Shown: one piece after another, positions 10,365-22,550 of the stretch
How the letters are laid out: each line of letters opens with the position of its first letter
Numbering within the stretch: position 1 is the first letter of the stretch
Source: Ananas comosus
Lineage: Eukaryota; Streptophyta; Magnoliopsida; Poales; Bromeliaceae
NCBI RefSeq assembly: GCF_001540865.1
Contig: NC_033633.1
Span: 6,106,175-6,170,174 of the forward strand
DNA length: 64,000 nucleotides
Reading direction: 5' to 3'
Made by a program: the position numbers and the translations under genes
Notes under the pieces: model-generated
The model's input: only the letters and a program-made list of their open reading frames with translations
What the model was told of the DNA's origin: nothing
Database searches by the model: none

Positions 10365-12730
10365 TCAGTCTCGAGATCTTCCTCTCCCTCGACGTCCTCG
10401 GCCACATCCGCGTGCACGCCCATGTCCACGTCTACGCCCACGATCAATATCGAGTTCAACAGGAGGTACGTCATCAACATCGAGCTTAACAGGAGGTACG
10501 TCATCAAGTGGCTCGATACCTGCCATCTGATCGAGATTCTTAATAATAATGCCCTCATGATGCTCCGGAAACGCCCGAGTCTCCTCTGGCATAGCGGCCG
10601 GTGTAGATGTTGGGCGGTGTTGTGATGATGACGAGCCATGACAACGAGAATATATGGATCTAAAATATGTACACGGCACTGGTGGCGGAAGCGAGTCAAA
10701 CGTTGAAGGAAATGTCGAAGGGGCGTCGGGCATAGCTCTAACGTCAGTGGCAGATAGAGACCGTGACATCTGCTGGCTTGATGTCGAATGAGATCGAATA
10801 GGAGACGGAGACCATCGCATTTGATGACCCGATGTCGAGGAGTGAGCATAATCTTGACCCACTGCATCTCTGACAATAGGTATAGCAGGAACATGCTCCA
10901 GTACCATCTCAATATGGGCACAGATGCCCGTTAGAGTCTCTAGCATCGTATGGGTTCCAGGGGGATCATCAACTAGCTGTCTGATGCTATAGTTAGTCTG
11001 TCGTAATGCCTCCACCTTTATTATAGATAAAAACTCATTTTATTTATTATATTAATTATAAGATTAAAATAATAATTTAATATATGAGTGATTGTACGAA
11101 AGCTCGGTCTGCCCATGAGGCTGGAAAGTCAACGAAGGACGTTGTATTGGACGAGAAATCCATCTCATTATCGTCTAATACCACTGCATATAAATAGAGG
11201 CTACCTGTATCGGATCATCACCAGCAATCAACAGTTAGTCGCAAATATTCTGTAATCTCTCTCCCAATCTCTCTATGTGTGCGTGAAAGATTGCCTAATC
11301 CTCATCTGGCCGCCTCTGAGAAGTCACATGACGGATGGTCTCCACATTAATGGGTATATGCTGGAGAAGACCAAACTGTCGTAGGACTTGATCCGATATA
11401 TGCATATTTAGAATATGAAAACAAATCAACGTAGTTCTCGATCGCCAGACCTAACAGCCCGGTACACAAAATGTCGGTAGTGCGGCTATAATAGTATCTG
11501 TGTACAGCCTCCATATAATCTATGAACAAGCTAATAATCAGCTGGATGTATTAATATGTTTGTATAATATTAAAAAAGATGGTTGCATTAATACGTAACT
11601 GGGACTCTCTCTGTTGATCTAACTTATAACGATAAAACTTAATATCTGTGGTCCTGACATTAGCTCCAACTCGTAATCAACCAGCATTCGCCTACTTAAA
11701 ATTTAGAAGTATACGTGTTAGTTGCAATTATTTGAAAAATGCAATGTATCAAATATATATGTCATATCGGCAACCCAAAGGGCAATTTGCTATATCGGGC
11801 ATAGCTCCAACGCCAGTAGGTCGCCCAATATGAATATGGTCCCACACTCAAGTCTATAAATAAATTACAATAAATTAAACACGAGAAGCTTAATATAATA
11901 ATTATAATATTACTTATTATACCTGTAATAATGTTGCAAAGCAACAACATTCTGCCATTCCTTTTAATGAAGCCACTCCCAACGCCCGATAAAGATAGGC
12001 CAAAGCTGCTGCACCCCATGCTAAGCCGCCGCACTCATCAAAATCCTCTAAAAGTGGAAGCCACTTCAGATGAACTCTAAATTTGATGGGGTTTGAAATA
12101 TGTTACACCCAATTTGATATAACATGTAGGCGCGTGTTGTATCTGCAACTACTACAGGGGCGTCCAAATATTTTGTGGTGGTAATGCTGGTATAACCAAT
12201 CCAGTCTAATCTGACCAGCTCTGATGTCATCCGGCACAGCTTCTAAAAACATCTGACAAATATCCGACCACGAGTGCACTGTAATACTAGTCACGGGCTC
12301 ACCATCCACACGAAGACTAGAAATAACTACGATATCTTGAAGTGTAATCGTCATCTCATTGTGGCGGAAGTGAAAAATCTGTCTCCCGTCTCCATCTCTT
12401 AACCATAGCTCCTAATAAAGCTTGATCCAGCTGCACGCGCCTAAGGCGTGATATGTAGTAGAATCCGGCTTGTCATAGAAGTTCGAGCACTGCTGGATGG
12501 TCAAGATCCCACTGGTTTAACTTGCGGCCATGCTCTGTGAACTGAATAGCACGGTACACCTGCAGTTAAAAAAAAATAGTTAGATCATCATTTCAATTTA
12601 TTAATATTATGATAAACTTTCACTTAAAATTGTTGGCTCTCACCTCACTCCTGATAAATCCAGTCCTATGGAGATGCTGCTCTGTCAGGACCGACGAATC
12701 AACCGGTTCCGCGTTCTCTAGATCTGTCAT
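10365..12730 (-). pseudogene. Decayed plant mobile domain (PMD / MAIN-like) transposon gene, copy B
   Basis: PMD proteins are carried by plant mobile elements, and some have been domesticated (MAIN in meristem maintenance). From the 5' end on the minus strand: exon 12730-12644 encodes MTDLENAEPVDSSVLTEQHL; its GT donor joins in frame to an acceptor at 12559 (VYRAIQFTEHGRKLNQWDLD). Then come AGFYYISRLRRVQLDQALL and FRHNEMTITLQDIVVI, the signature PMD block, and later AALAYLYRALG and VWDHIHIGRPTGVGAMP. The last part (11015-10365) is a Ser/Pro-rich tail ending in an Arg/Gly-rich stretch. An in-frame TGA at 12473-12475, a frameshift near 12390 just before the MTITLQD block, and further stops make it a pseudogene. 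Palindromic repeats flank its 3' side, and two MITEs sit upstream of its start. Confidence 0.8.
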
Positions 12731-12974
12731 CTGTAATTTTAAAGGTTTTGCAATTAATAACATATTATAAAAATACTCATTAAATATTGAAAGTTTTGCA
12801 ATTACTATTATATTAGGTAACAAGTCTTACGTTGACGTCCTCTTTCTGTATTGTGGATAGGTGTTCCTATAATGGGCTTATTGTTTACAAATTCTACATT
12901 TTGTTCATCGCCCTACGATTTCGTCCATTATATTACAAATACATGTAGATCGTGGACGACCTTTCTTCCTTCTC

Positions 12975-13892
12975 ACCAAGATTTAAAGTGTCGTGGCACG
13001 GAGGGTCGTGCCATTGTTTGCCTGGCACGGTATGGCACTGGCACGTTTCCGTGCCGACACATGGTACGCTTGTATGCTGATGGATACGCATGACCTCCTA
13101 CTGGTACGCTTTGGCACGGACTTTTTTTTTTTTTTGGTTTCAATAAGCTCTTATAATATTATTTTGAAAGATTTAATCAAATAATTATGAATATTTGCTA
13201 TGTATAGCTTACTATATTCATTAATTAACATACTTGTAAGCTTTTTTGTATGTAAAGTACAATTATACAAGATGCAGAATAGAAATTTTTACATGTTAGA
13301 ATTTTTAAAATGCAAAGACAACTTTTTTTCTTTTTTACTTTTGACCATATTACAGCCTTTTTTTTATGAAATACAAAAAAATAATTTTAAAAATTATTTG
13401 AAAAAATTATTTTAAAAAGTATTTGAAAAAAATATTTTTTAATGAATTTTTTCAAAAAATTAACAGATCTATCAAAAAAAATTAAGCAATAAATTATATA
13501 ACAAATAAATTAAATAAATTTAAGTATCAATTGATTTAATTTAGCTTTTAATTTTATGAATATTTTCAATCTCTAGCGCAAAAATAAAATTTTATGTTTG
13601 ATGTGGCTCAAAATTTGTTTATTGAGTTTGATTTGTTGCCTTAATTCGCCAAAAATTGTGGTGCAATAAATTTTGATAAAATAATTTGTGAAGAAAAAAT
13701 TGATGTCTATGGTGGAAGCGGAGGGCTCGGACAAATCTTTTGTCCGTATATTGATAAACAAAAAAAAATTAAATTATAATTTTTTTGACTTACCTAGTAA
13801 GTAAATTTTCGATTTGTAATGTCTTTGGGGGATGTGGGGTACCCAGAATGCTTTGAATACCCCAAAGAACAAAACAAAAAGAAAAAACAAAA

Positions 13893-13942
<50 letters not shown>

Positions 13943-14025
13943 AAAAGCACCGTGCCTTGCCGTGCCGCTTTGTCTTGTGCGGCACAGCGCTGCGTGCCGT
14001 ACGTGCCGTAAACCTTGGTCTAGAG
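12975..14025. mobile_element. MITE with GGCACG-rich arms upstream of PMD copy B
   Basis: The ends ACCAAGATTTAAAGTGTCG and (complement of the right end) ACCAAGGTTTACGGCACG are inverted, and both arms are rich in CGTGCCGGCACGG-like units. The centre is A/T-rich with an A-run at about 13895-13946. I could not find a convincing target duplication, so the boundaries are approximate. Its arms resemble those of the neighbouring element at 14172-14873. Confidence 0.5.
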
Positions 14026-14171
14026 GGTATGTGGTTTCCTCATTTGCTTTTATTAATGTTCTAAAAAGCGCTTTGTGGTGTGCTTGCAATCAACCCATCA
14101 CATAGCACATATGTGCTATATGAGCGCAAATAGTTGATGCATATGTGGTTTAGCAATTAAAATAGTAGAAA

Positions 14172-14873
14172 CAAGGATTGCCGCATGAGTGGCACAGGGC
14201 GTGTCACCGTGCCAACAATAAGGATTGTCGTGAGAGTGGCACGGGTCGTGCCATTGTGTCATGCCATGTCGTTTGCATCGCGGCATGCCCCGTGTCAATG
14301 TCAGCATAGCTCTTCGTGCCATTGGCACGTAATTGGCATACTTGCTTGGTTTGGCACGGGTTTATTAGTTTTTCATGAAAAATAAGTTCCTTAAGAGTGC
14401 TTTAATGTCTCTAATACATTTAAAGATAGTCAAAATGTTAATATTTACAAAGTTTAGCATGAAAAGAATAATAAACATCTTAATAAATCAAGAATACAAC
14501 ATGATATGAAAGTACACTCACAAAGGCGAAATTATAGACATAATTGAAACAAAACTTATAGGAAGACTCTACCATCACTAAATAAAAAATGATTAAAGAA
14601 ATTGGAAGCAATCATTAATCCCGTGTTACTTTAAAACAAGTTGGTCTAATTATGTAATGGGCCCTCTATTTTCACCAAAAAGTTAGTCGATTTATAGGAT
14701 CTACATGTTTTAAGTTAATAAAACCATTATATAAGTTTTTTAGCTCAAAAAAGTAAAAAAGAACAGAAAAAATTGAAAAAGACATGTTTTTTCAATACGG
14801 TTTGGCACGCCCCTATGCCACATGCTGGCACAGCCTCAACATGGTATGGCACGGGTGGCACGGGCAATCCTTG
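14172..14873. mobile_element. hAT-like MITE
   Basis: The ends CAAGGATTGCCGCATGAG and (complement) CAAGGATTGCCCGTGCC are inverted and flanked by 8-bp repeats AGTAGAAA (14164-14171) and AGTAGAAG (14874-14881), 7 of 8 identical. Subterminal arms carry GGCACGGG-type repeats; the centre has no coding capacity. Confidence 0.72.
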
Positions 14874-14881
14874 AGTAGAAG

Positions 14882-15600
14882 AAATCAAATATAATTTTAA
14901 AAGATATATTAATATGACTCTGAAAAGTACGAATATACTGTGTGATAAATTGGCTAAATTTGTATGAAGAATAATAATTTTCTTCATAAACCATTAAACC
15001 ATTGATTACAATCACTTGTAGTCATCAAACAACCAACATTTTAAAAATCTAGCAAAATGAAATCTAACAACTACAGAATTATTTATGGACATTTTATGTT
15101 CATATTAAATATTGTGAGAATAATACAATGAAGAATGAAATATGATTTATGAATCAACTAACGTAAGAAGAGAAATGTTTAGATTATAGTTATATGTAGA
15201 TAATTATTGGTATATGTATAATTATTAATTAAACAATCTACATCCATGTTAGCGGTTTAAAAAAGATTTTTTTTGTAAATAGGCTTATAAAATATTGTAA
15301 TTATTATAATAATAGTTCTTTGAAAAAATTATTTACAAAATTAGGCCAAAGTGATGAACTAATCACCCCTTTCTAAATGCGGCGTTCACCGCTTAATTCA
15401 AAATATTAAATTTGTTTGTAGTGCTCATAAAAACAGTAAACAATTAGCCGTTTTGAAAACAGTATACACCTTTCGGAGTTCGAACTTAGGAAAAATATAA
15501 TTTACGTAAATGCGGTTAATGACTTGCTGCGTTTAGCATCGCTTTCTAAAAGCGGTAAATCATTCACCGTTCTGGCCTAATTTTACAAAAAAAATTTCAG
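14882..15600. other. A/T-rich sequence with weak TTCACCG palindrome relics
   Basis: No gene is visible. At 15365-15590 there are diverged GCGGTAAATCATTCACCG-type units like those at 2.3 kb and 10.0 kb, plus TTTTACAAAATTAGGCC-like inverted pieces. They may be the 5' end of PMD element B, but the match is weak. Confidence 0.3.
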
Positions 15601-16004
15601 ATGGCTATAGTTACAATTAACAATTTTTGTAAGCTTACTTGCCCAAAAACTCAGTTTTAAAAAACCTGCTTAAGCCCCACTGCGTATGCGGCTGCATATG
15701 GACTGCATGCTCGTATCGTATATGGGGCCCTATGTAGGCTGCATATGCAGTTCGCCCATATGCTATGACTCATATTACATATACGGTGCATTTAGTGCTC
15801 CAAATTGCTTGTGCAGCAGCCCCATATGTGGATGCATTTTCCAATTTATAGACCACTGTCTTTTGTGCTAGTCTTCGATACTTATTTGACGCTCTCTTTC
15901 TAGTATATCTTGTATCAACGCCACCCCCAATCAACACCCACAACAAAACACCCCCAAACCACCACCCCCCCGAACCCCAAAACCCCTCCCCAACCAAGAC
16001 CAAA

Positions 16005-16237
16005 AACCCAAAAAACCACCAACCACCCCTGCCCCAATTAATGTAGATTTGTTCCAATAGGAACAGAACTTTGTAGTTTATCTGATGTATGATTCACTAT
16101 CTTCGGTCATCTCTCTGTTCCCAACCCAAAAAACCACCAACCACCCGTGCCGCAATTAATGTAGATTTGTTCCAATGGGAGAACTTTGTAGTTTATCTGA
16201 TATATGCTTCACTATCTTCGGTCATCTCTCTGTTCGT
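16005..16237. repeat. Tandem duplication of about 115 bp
   Basis: The segment from ACCCAAAAAACCACCAACCA to TCATCTCTCTGTTC occurs twice in a row (about 16005-16120 and 16125-16237) with a few substitutions. It lies 600 bp upstream of the first IPMS exon and follows a C/A-rich tract (15920-16030). No coding sequence is recognised. Confidence 0.65.
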
Positions 16238-16842
16238 AAGGATCAAAGTAATGTGCGGAAGAAGGGGAATTTCAAGAACCTGAATTAATGAAAGAAGGAA
16301 GATGGATGGAGCATAGAATAACATTGCTGACTTAAATGAGCTCGTTCGGTTTCGATTGACATTTGCCTATAAACTGTTGATATAGCTTGAAGGTTGGGTT
16401 TAAATGAGCTCAAGAAACACTTGCAACCTGTTAGATGTGAATTTCTTATAGATACTTCAATGCTGAATTTCCTTTATGTCTATGCATTACCCTGGTTGTC
16501 TTGACTCCTGATTATACACTGCCCTTGGGTGAGACATGAATTGCTTCTTGTTCTGGCTATTACTTCTACCGTCTTGAGTATATTATTTTTTTTTGATCTC
16601 TTCTTATATTTTAATTATCAATTTATTCTGATGATTGTCTGGTACCTTAATCGAGCACGTGTCAAATCACTTCTGATTTTAACTCTTTACAAGTTTTGTT
16701 GAACTGCACAAACTTGTCTTGTCATATTGTTTTTTTGTTTTATATGAGCTCCTTGATGCATTTTAGCATGTATACTATGTATATTATCACTATATCTTTT
16801 TTTAAAAATTTTCAATATTGTTTTATTATTTTATTTTTGCAG

Positions 16843-19800
16843 GATGGAATGCTTAAAAATAAAGAAACTTATGAAATTATTTCACCTGAAGACATTGGTT
16901 TAGTTCGTTCCAATGAATGTGGTATTGTGCTTGGAAAGCTTAGGTACCAAGTGCCCTGTATTCCATAGACTTTATCCAAGGTTTTTTTCTAGAATTTTCA
17001 TCTATTGTAATATTAGTTTAGTTTTACCAATCTATATCTGCTAATATCAATGTATTTCTATGGATGATTATTTTTCAAAATTTCTGCATACAAGGTTATG
17101 AAAGATGTTCATATTCTGTAGGTTGTAGGCTATTGTAGGTTGTTATGTAGCTTGAATAATAATACCAGGGATAATGCATAAAAATGAAGATAATTCTACA
17201 TATTAGACATAAAGTGTTTTATTTAGTATATCAACTGCTTTTTCCTCATTAGAGTGCCAAATTTTATGTTGTATAATTATCTCCACTTTATAAAGTTTTT
17301 ATTTTGACCTTCTCAAGCATACAAAATTACATTCTTTAAATTCATAGCTAACTTTTCCTAGAATTTACATAATTGGTCGATGTTCCTCTTTTCCATCAAT
17401 TGCAATTTTACATCCTATGGTTGTTTTTCAGTTTCTTATTTACCAATTTACTGTTTCAACATCATACTTCATTGCTTCCTGATGTAATATTATTTAAATT
17501 TACGAGTTAGGCAAAGCTAAAATGGAGAAGTCTCCCTTGAAAATATCCTGATTTGCACCTAAAATGATTGTAATTAAAACTTACATTTAACTTTATCAGT
17601 ATTTTGATGGTTAGCACATATCTCCTGTCACATTTTCCATCTGGGAACTCTCAGAAAATGTTAATTTATTAGCAAATCATGTTATCTTGAGTGAAACTTC
17701 ATTATTTCCCTAGGCGGAAAATAGGAAAGAAGCGAGTTAGGTGGTAATGGTGTAAGCCTTAAGGGATTGATTATTTGTTTGTTTCAAGGACGGTGACGTG
17801 TAAATCATGATATTTCAGGTTTTCTTTGACATTTTTATAATTTGTGCTCACAACTGTTCATATTTTAAATATTTCTGTTCGAAACTAGCAAAATTATCCA
17901 ACGAGGTTACTAAGTTCAGTATATTTAGATACCCAAGTGCATCAGTGTTTGTTTCTTTGTTTTGTTTTGGGTTTGTGTATATATAGATAGTTTCCCTTGA
18001 AGTCTTTGTTGGAAACACAGAAATCAATTTGAAACTGCTGAAAAATTGGAGCCTATACTTGTAGGTATTGTTTCCAGGTACCCCCCACCCAGTAACTTGT
18101 GAGCATGTTAAATCCTGTGCTGCCGGTACTGCATGAATACTTTGTTTTCTCTTGAGAAAAAGGAGCTCAAAATAATTCTTCAGTGCCTTCTTCCTACATT
18201 TTAGGCATTCGATTGATTCAGTTGTGTATAATCTGAGAAAAGGTTGATGTCCCAAATCTCCAATAATCTGAGGAAAGGTTGATGTCCCCAATCTTCTGGA
18301 TAACTTCATTGTACTGCTAAAGATTTTAGTGTAAAAGTTAATGGGTTTTTTTTGGGGTGAAATTTTAGACTCAATTTAATGAATCAAGTATATCATTTTC
18401 AAGAATTTTCTTGACATTACAACTAATTGCATCNTATTAGCTTCATTGTACTGCTAAAGATTTTAGTGTAAAAGTTAATGGGTTTTTTTTTGGGTGAAAT
18501 TTTAGACTCAATTTAATGAATCAAGTATATCATTTTCAAGAATTTTCTTGACATTACAACTAATTGCATCAATTTAGTAGAAAAGACTGTAAATACACAT
18601 TTGAACATATTTAAAATATATTTTAAGGAAAACTTTTAAGTCGGTGCTGTATCACATGGACTGGCATGGAGTAACATGATTGTGGCATGCGCGTGCTGAA
18701 TGTCTGTGCAATCCTTGCTTGTAGGCCCGGATTCTGAAACCGAAAATAAATCTCCTAACCTTCATAAGTTCTGTATTTTTGGCTTTCATTATGATGATGA
18801 AAGAATATTTGATAAAGCCACCTTAAAGGTGAACTTAAAGGAGGCTAACTGAACCAAGGCCTTGACCTTTGACAAATTGATATCATTTGTTATCTACAAT
18901 AGGGTATGTTTGAGCAAATGGAACCCTGTATATTGTTTACTGGAGATTTTGTTAAATGATGCTTGTTTGTAGTCTTTTCTTGTGAAGATTGATTATTGAT
19001 TGTTGTCTACTTTCTCTCATTTCAGCGGGCGGCATGCTGTGAAGTCTAAACTTTTGGAGGTACTATTTAATTGCAGATATGTTTTAGTGGTGGTTTTTTT
19101 TTGTGCATTACACTTATCACTAAGTCATGTGCTACTTATTGATCTTGTTAGCTTGGTTACGATATAAGTGGGAAAGAGTTTGAAGATTTTTTCAGGCGTT
19201 ACAAAGAGGTTGCAGAGAAGAAAAAGGTGAGCTCATGAGATATTGTACCACTGTATGGGCTGGGGGCTTCTATTTGCTTCATTGCTGATATCATAGCTCG
19301 CATAGCAGAGTAGGATAAATCGTACGGCAGAAAATAAAAGCTGAAGTCTTGCATTGTCACTAAATTATGTAACCTTGACTATATTTAATTTCAGGTGGAT
19401 TAAAATAAAAATTAATGTTTTATATTTCAGTCCCTAATCTTTGATCATTGCATATAAATAATAAACTTCCTATTTGCCTATTAAATTATCCTCCACTCTA
19501 CTTATCAGACCCAAGTTAGCAACATGTCACGGACAAAGTATTTTCCACTGACTACTTATCCTTTGCAATCGCCCAAAATCCGAAGGAGAGTTCTGTCGGA
19601 GGTTTTGCTGGGGCATTCCAGAAGCTTCTATGCGGGTTTCAAGACTGATGGCGCGGATGCCGAAGGATCAAGAGTCCCTTAGAGTTTCTAGGAGGGCAAT
19701 AAGTGTAGTCTCTTGGGAGCTCGTAGTCTCCCTCTTTGCCTTGTAGTTATGTGCCACTTGACGCCTTTTCATTTGTAGCTTGGGTGACGAGTGGCTTATA

Positions 19801-22550
19801 TAAGGTTGGTTGTGGCCTCCAACCCCACTTTTTAGGAAATCAGTTGTAATCTTTTTCTCTTATCAACATTCCTCAAACTCTTCTCTTCTACTTAGTCTTA
19901 GGGCGAGCATGTTCTGACTTAGCAAGTTGAGAGGTAGGCTTACTCACTTCGCGAAGGAAGGCAAGTGCCGTACGGGCTAGACAAGCGATTTCGCTTAAGT
20001 CCGTGACAAACAGCCCTGAATAATGGGATGAAAGGTGACAATGGAGAATGGGAAAGTAGGTGGAGTTTTGGAAGAGAAAGGCACAGATTTGGGAATGAAT
20101 ACTTTTTTACTTCATAGGGGCAAAATGAACTTTTATTCCCTAAATGTCTTTAAATTTGCCCTAAACAGGACTAAAGTGCAGAACAGATAATGATACGGAG
20201 GATTATCTAGGAGATAACAGGGTTTTAGGGACTCACTTAACATCACACTAGAGCAACTAATATGCAGTAAACCCTAACTAAGGATTGTCTGATCAGATTA
20301 ATTTTAAGGTCTCTACCAATAAGAGAATCTGGATACATTTGAAGTGCTGGAATGAAGGATGGTTAGTGCTTTATACTTGCTTCAGTGAGATCCTGCAATT
20401 CAGCTGAGGAAAGGAGTTGATAAGAGAAGGAAAAAGGGGAAGAACTTTCTCATAGGAAAAGAAGAGAGAGGACTTCTTCCTGTTTCTAATACAATGTAGA
20501 ATCTAACTTCTTCAATCTAAACAACCATGTCCTAGCTTATTTCTAATTTATTGTACCAATTGCTAAACAACCATGTCTTAACTTATTTCTAATTTATCGT
20601 ACCAATTGCTAAGTTATAGCAGGCAATCATCTCCGGACTTCTTCCTGTTTCTAATACAATGTAGAATCTAACTTCTTCAATCTAAACAACCATGTCTTAA
20701 CTTATTTCTAATTTATTTTACCAATTGCTAAACAACCATGTCTTAACTTATTTCTGATTTATTGTACCAATTGCTAAGTTATAGCAGGCAACCATCTCCA
20801 TGTGGCCAACTTTGCTCTTTCAATACTTTCTTTTTCACATAATAATGGCAACAAATTTTACAGAATGGGAAAACATGATGCAAGTTCAAATCACTTTGCG
20901 CAAACATAATAAAAGATGTGAAAATTCAAGATTGCCTGCCCATCGATATCTTGATAGTAATTAGTAAGTTATAAAGCTGGAACTTTAGTAGTTGAAGTAA
21001 ACTTATCCATGAAGCCTCATTGGCTACCTAGTGATGTCCTGTATGTTCAGTCTGAAGGCTTTCTGACCATAACACGTAAAATATTATTGATAAAACGATT
21101 GTATACAGACTTCCTAGTTATTTGATATAATCAAAAGTATCTCATATATTTTCATAAGCACTATTGTTATATGAAAATATGCCGACTTTGTATGCATGCA
21201 TGTAAATACACTTTTAGTAGGTTTACTATTTTGTTATGTGTATTTTATGAACTAAACAAAATACAATTGGTTGCAGCGCATAACTGATGAAGATATAGAA
21301 GCACTATTATCTGATGAGATTTTTCAGCCTAAGGTCATTTGGTCCCTTGGTGAGCTACAGGTGAATATGTGCTTCAAACAAATCCTCCAGAACAGTTTTG
21401 TGCATTATAGATTATGTTTACCTTTTAATGTCCCAACGTTCAGGCTACTTGTGGAACACTTGGCCTTTCTACAGCAACAGTGAAACTAATAGCTTCAGAC
21501 GGAGAAGAGAAAATAGCTTGCTCTGTCGGAACAGGTCCTGTTGATGCTGCTTACAAAGCCATTGATAGCATAATACAGGTGTATGGCTGGAAAAATTTCT
21601 GGCATTTTTTTTTTCCTTTTGCCTAGTTTCCTTACTGGTGAGTGCTCAACTTACTAATAACGTATGATGGATATGCAAGCTGGAGGAGGATACCTTTGTC
21701 TATATATTTTTCTATCCAACTCTTGCTTCTCAAGTCTTGAATGAAAATCAATATTAAGGAGACTAAAAATAGGATAAAACCTATTTGTTGTAAAATATTT
21801 GAGCCTCACTACTTTCAGTTGGCAGTGATGAAGTTGCCCTACTAGAATACTCGTCATTGTGTAGATATAGTATGTGGAGATTGGTTGAGTAATAGAATGC
21901 TGAATCCGTCAGTTCATGGTGGTTAGGTTTATCCCAATCCTATATTGATCCACGAAGGTTTGTATTTGGTACTAGTATTGCACAAAAACTACAGCCAATT
22001 GTCATAGGTTTACCATGCGACGTGTGCTAATAATGCTACAGATAACACTTGCAGAAACTTAACTTCAAATGTCACAAGCTTTTATATAATCTTTTAGGTC
22101 TTCTCTCAATAGTGTTGATTCAAGTAAAGAAATTATTTTACACTAGTAACTATTTGTATGATAGGTACCAGCTGTTCTTCGAGAATACAGCATGAATGCT
22201 GTCACCGAAGGCATCGATGCGATCGCCACCACGCGGGTGGTCATCAGTGGGGATAACAGCGATCCTTCGACGCACGCCTTAACGGGGCAAACTTCTAATC
22301 GCACTTTCAGGTCCGTCCTTTCCCTATTTACTGCAGGAATCGATTCAGAAAGTATTCAAGGGTACCTTGAGCTGATGAATTTCTTTTCGCTGTCTTATTA
22401 TCTTTCAGTGGAAGTGGTGCGGCAATGGATATCGTTGTTTCCAGTGTTCGTGCCTACATAAGTGCGCTGAACAAGATGTTGGGTTTCATCTCTGCTGTAA
22501 AAGCTACCAGCAAAAAGCCCCAGGGTAAAACAGTTCAAAGTTCTGAGTGA
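16843..22550 (+). CDS. IPMS: 2-isopropylmalate synthase, C-terminal seven exons (LeuA regulatory region); 5' exons missing
   Basis: IPMS makes 2-isopropylmalate from acetyl-CoA and 2-oxoisovalerate, the committed step of leucine synthesis in plastids. Its C-terminal LeuA dimer domain binds leucine for feedback inhibition. Exons are 16843-16943, 19026-19059, 19152-19226, 21277-21360, 21444-21578, 22165-22310 and 22409-22550. All junctions keep frame with GT-AG sites, giving 238 residues and a TGA stop. Diagnostic segments are [86 protein letters not shown] and [20 protein letters not shown]. Plant IPMS is roughly 600 or more residues; the whole TIM barrel with HxH metal ligands is absent from the upstream 7.7 kb, where no N occurs. 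The coding exons themselves show no damage. A solo LTR and an assembly-duplicated segment lie in its introns. Confidence 0.93.
18304..18570. repeat. 130-bp direct duplication around a single N (assembly join)
   Basis: 18304-18433 and 18441-18570 are nearly identical, with an N at 18434 between them. This is what two unmerged overlapping contig ends look like. It lies in the IPMS intron between the first and second exons seen here and does not touch coding sequence. Confidence 0.85.
19525..20008 (+). mobile_element. Solo LTR (Ty3/gypsy-like) in an IPMS intron
   Basis: It begins TGTCACGGAC and ends GTCCGTGACA, with AACA directly on both sides (19521-19524, 20009-20012). It shares the segments AGAGTCCCTTAGAGTTTCTA and TTAGGGCGAG, and the run up to TTAAGTCCGTGACA, with the LTRs at 54843-55363 and 56738-56922. 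The latter is joined to a primer-binding site and gag, which identifies the family. No internal region remains here. Confidence 0.8.
20480..20790. repeat. Tandemly duplicated intronic sequence
   Basis: AACAACCATGTCTTAACTTA followed by TTTCTAATTTATTGTACC-type units recurs four times, and a larger block beginning ACTTCTTCCTGTTTCTAATA repeats once (about 20472 and 20638). It sits inside the IPMS intron before the exon at 21277. Confidence 0.55.

Noticed and set aside
10349..10921. 190-residue frame overlapping the PMD tail
   Set aside because: Shadow of the tail frame 11015-10365, which has the typical Ser/Pro then Arg/Gly composition of PMD C-termini.
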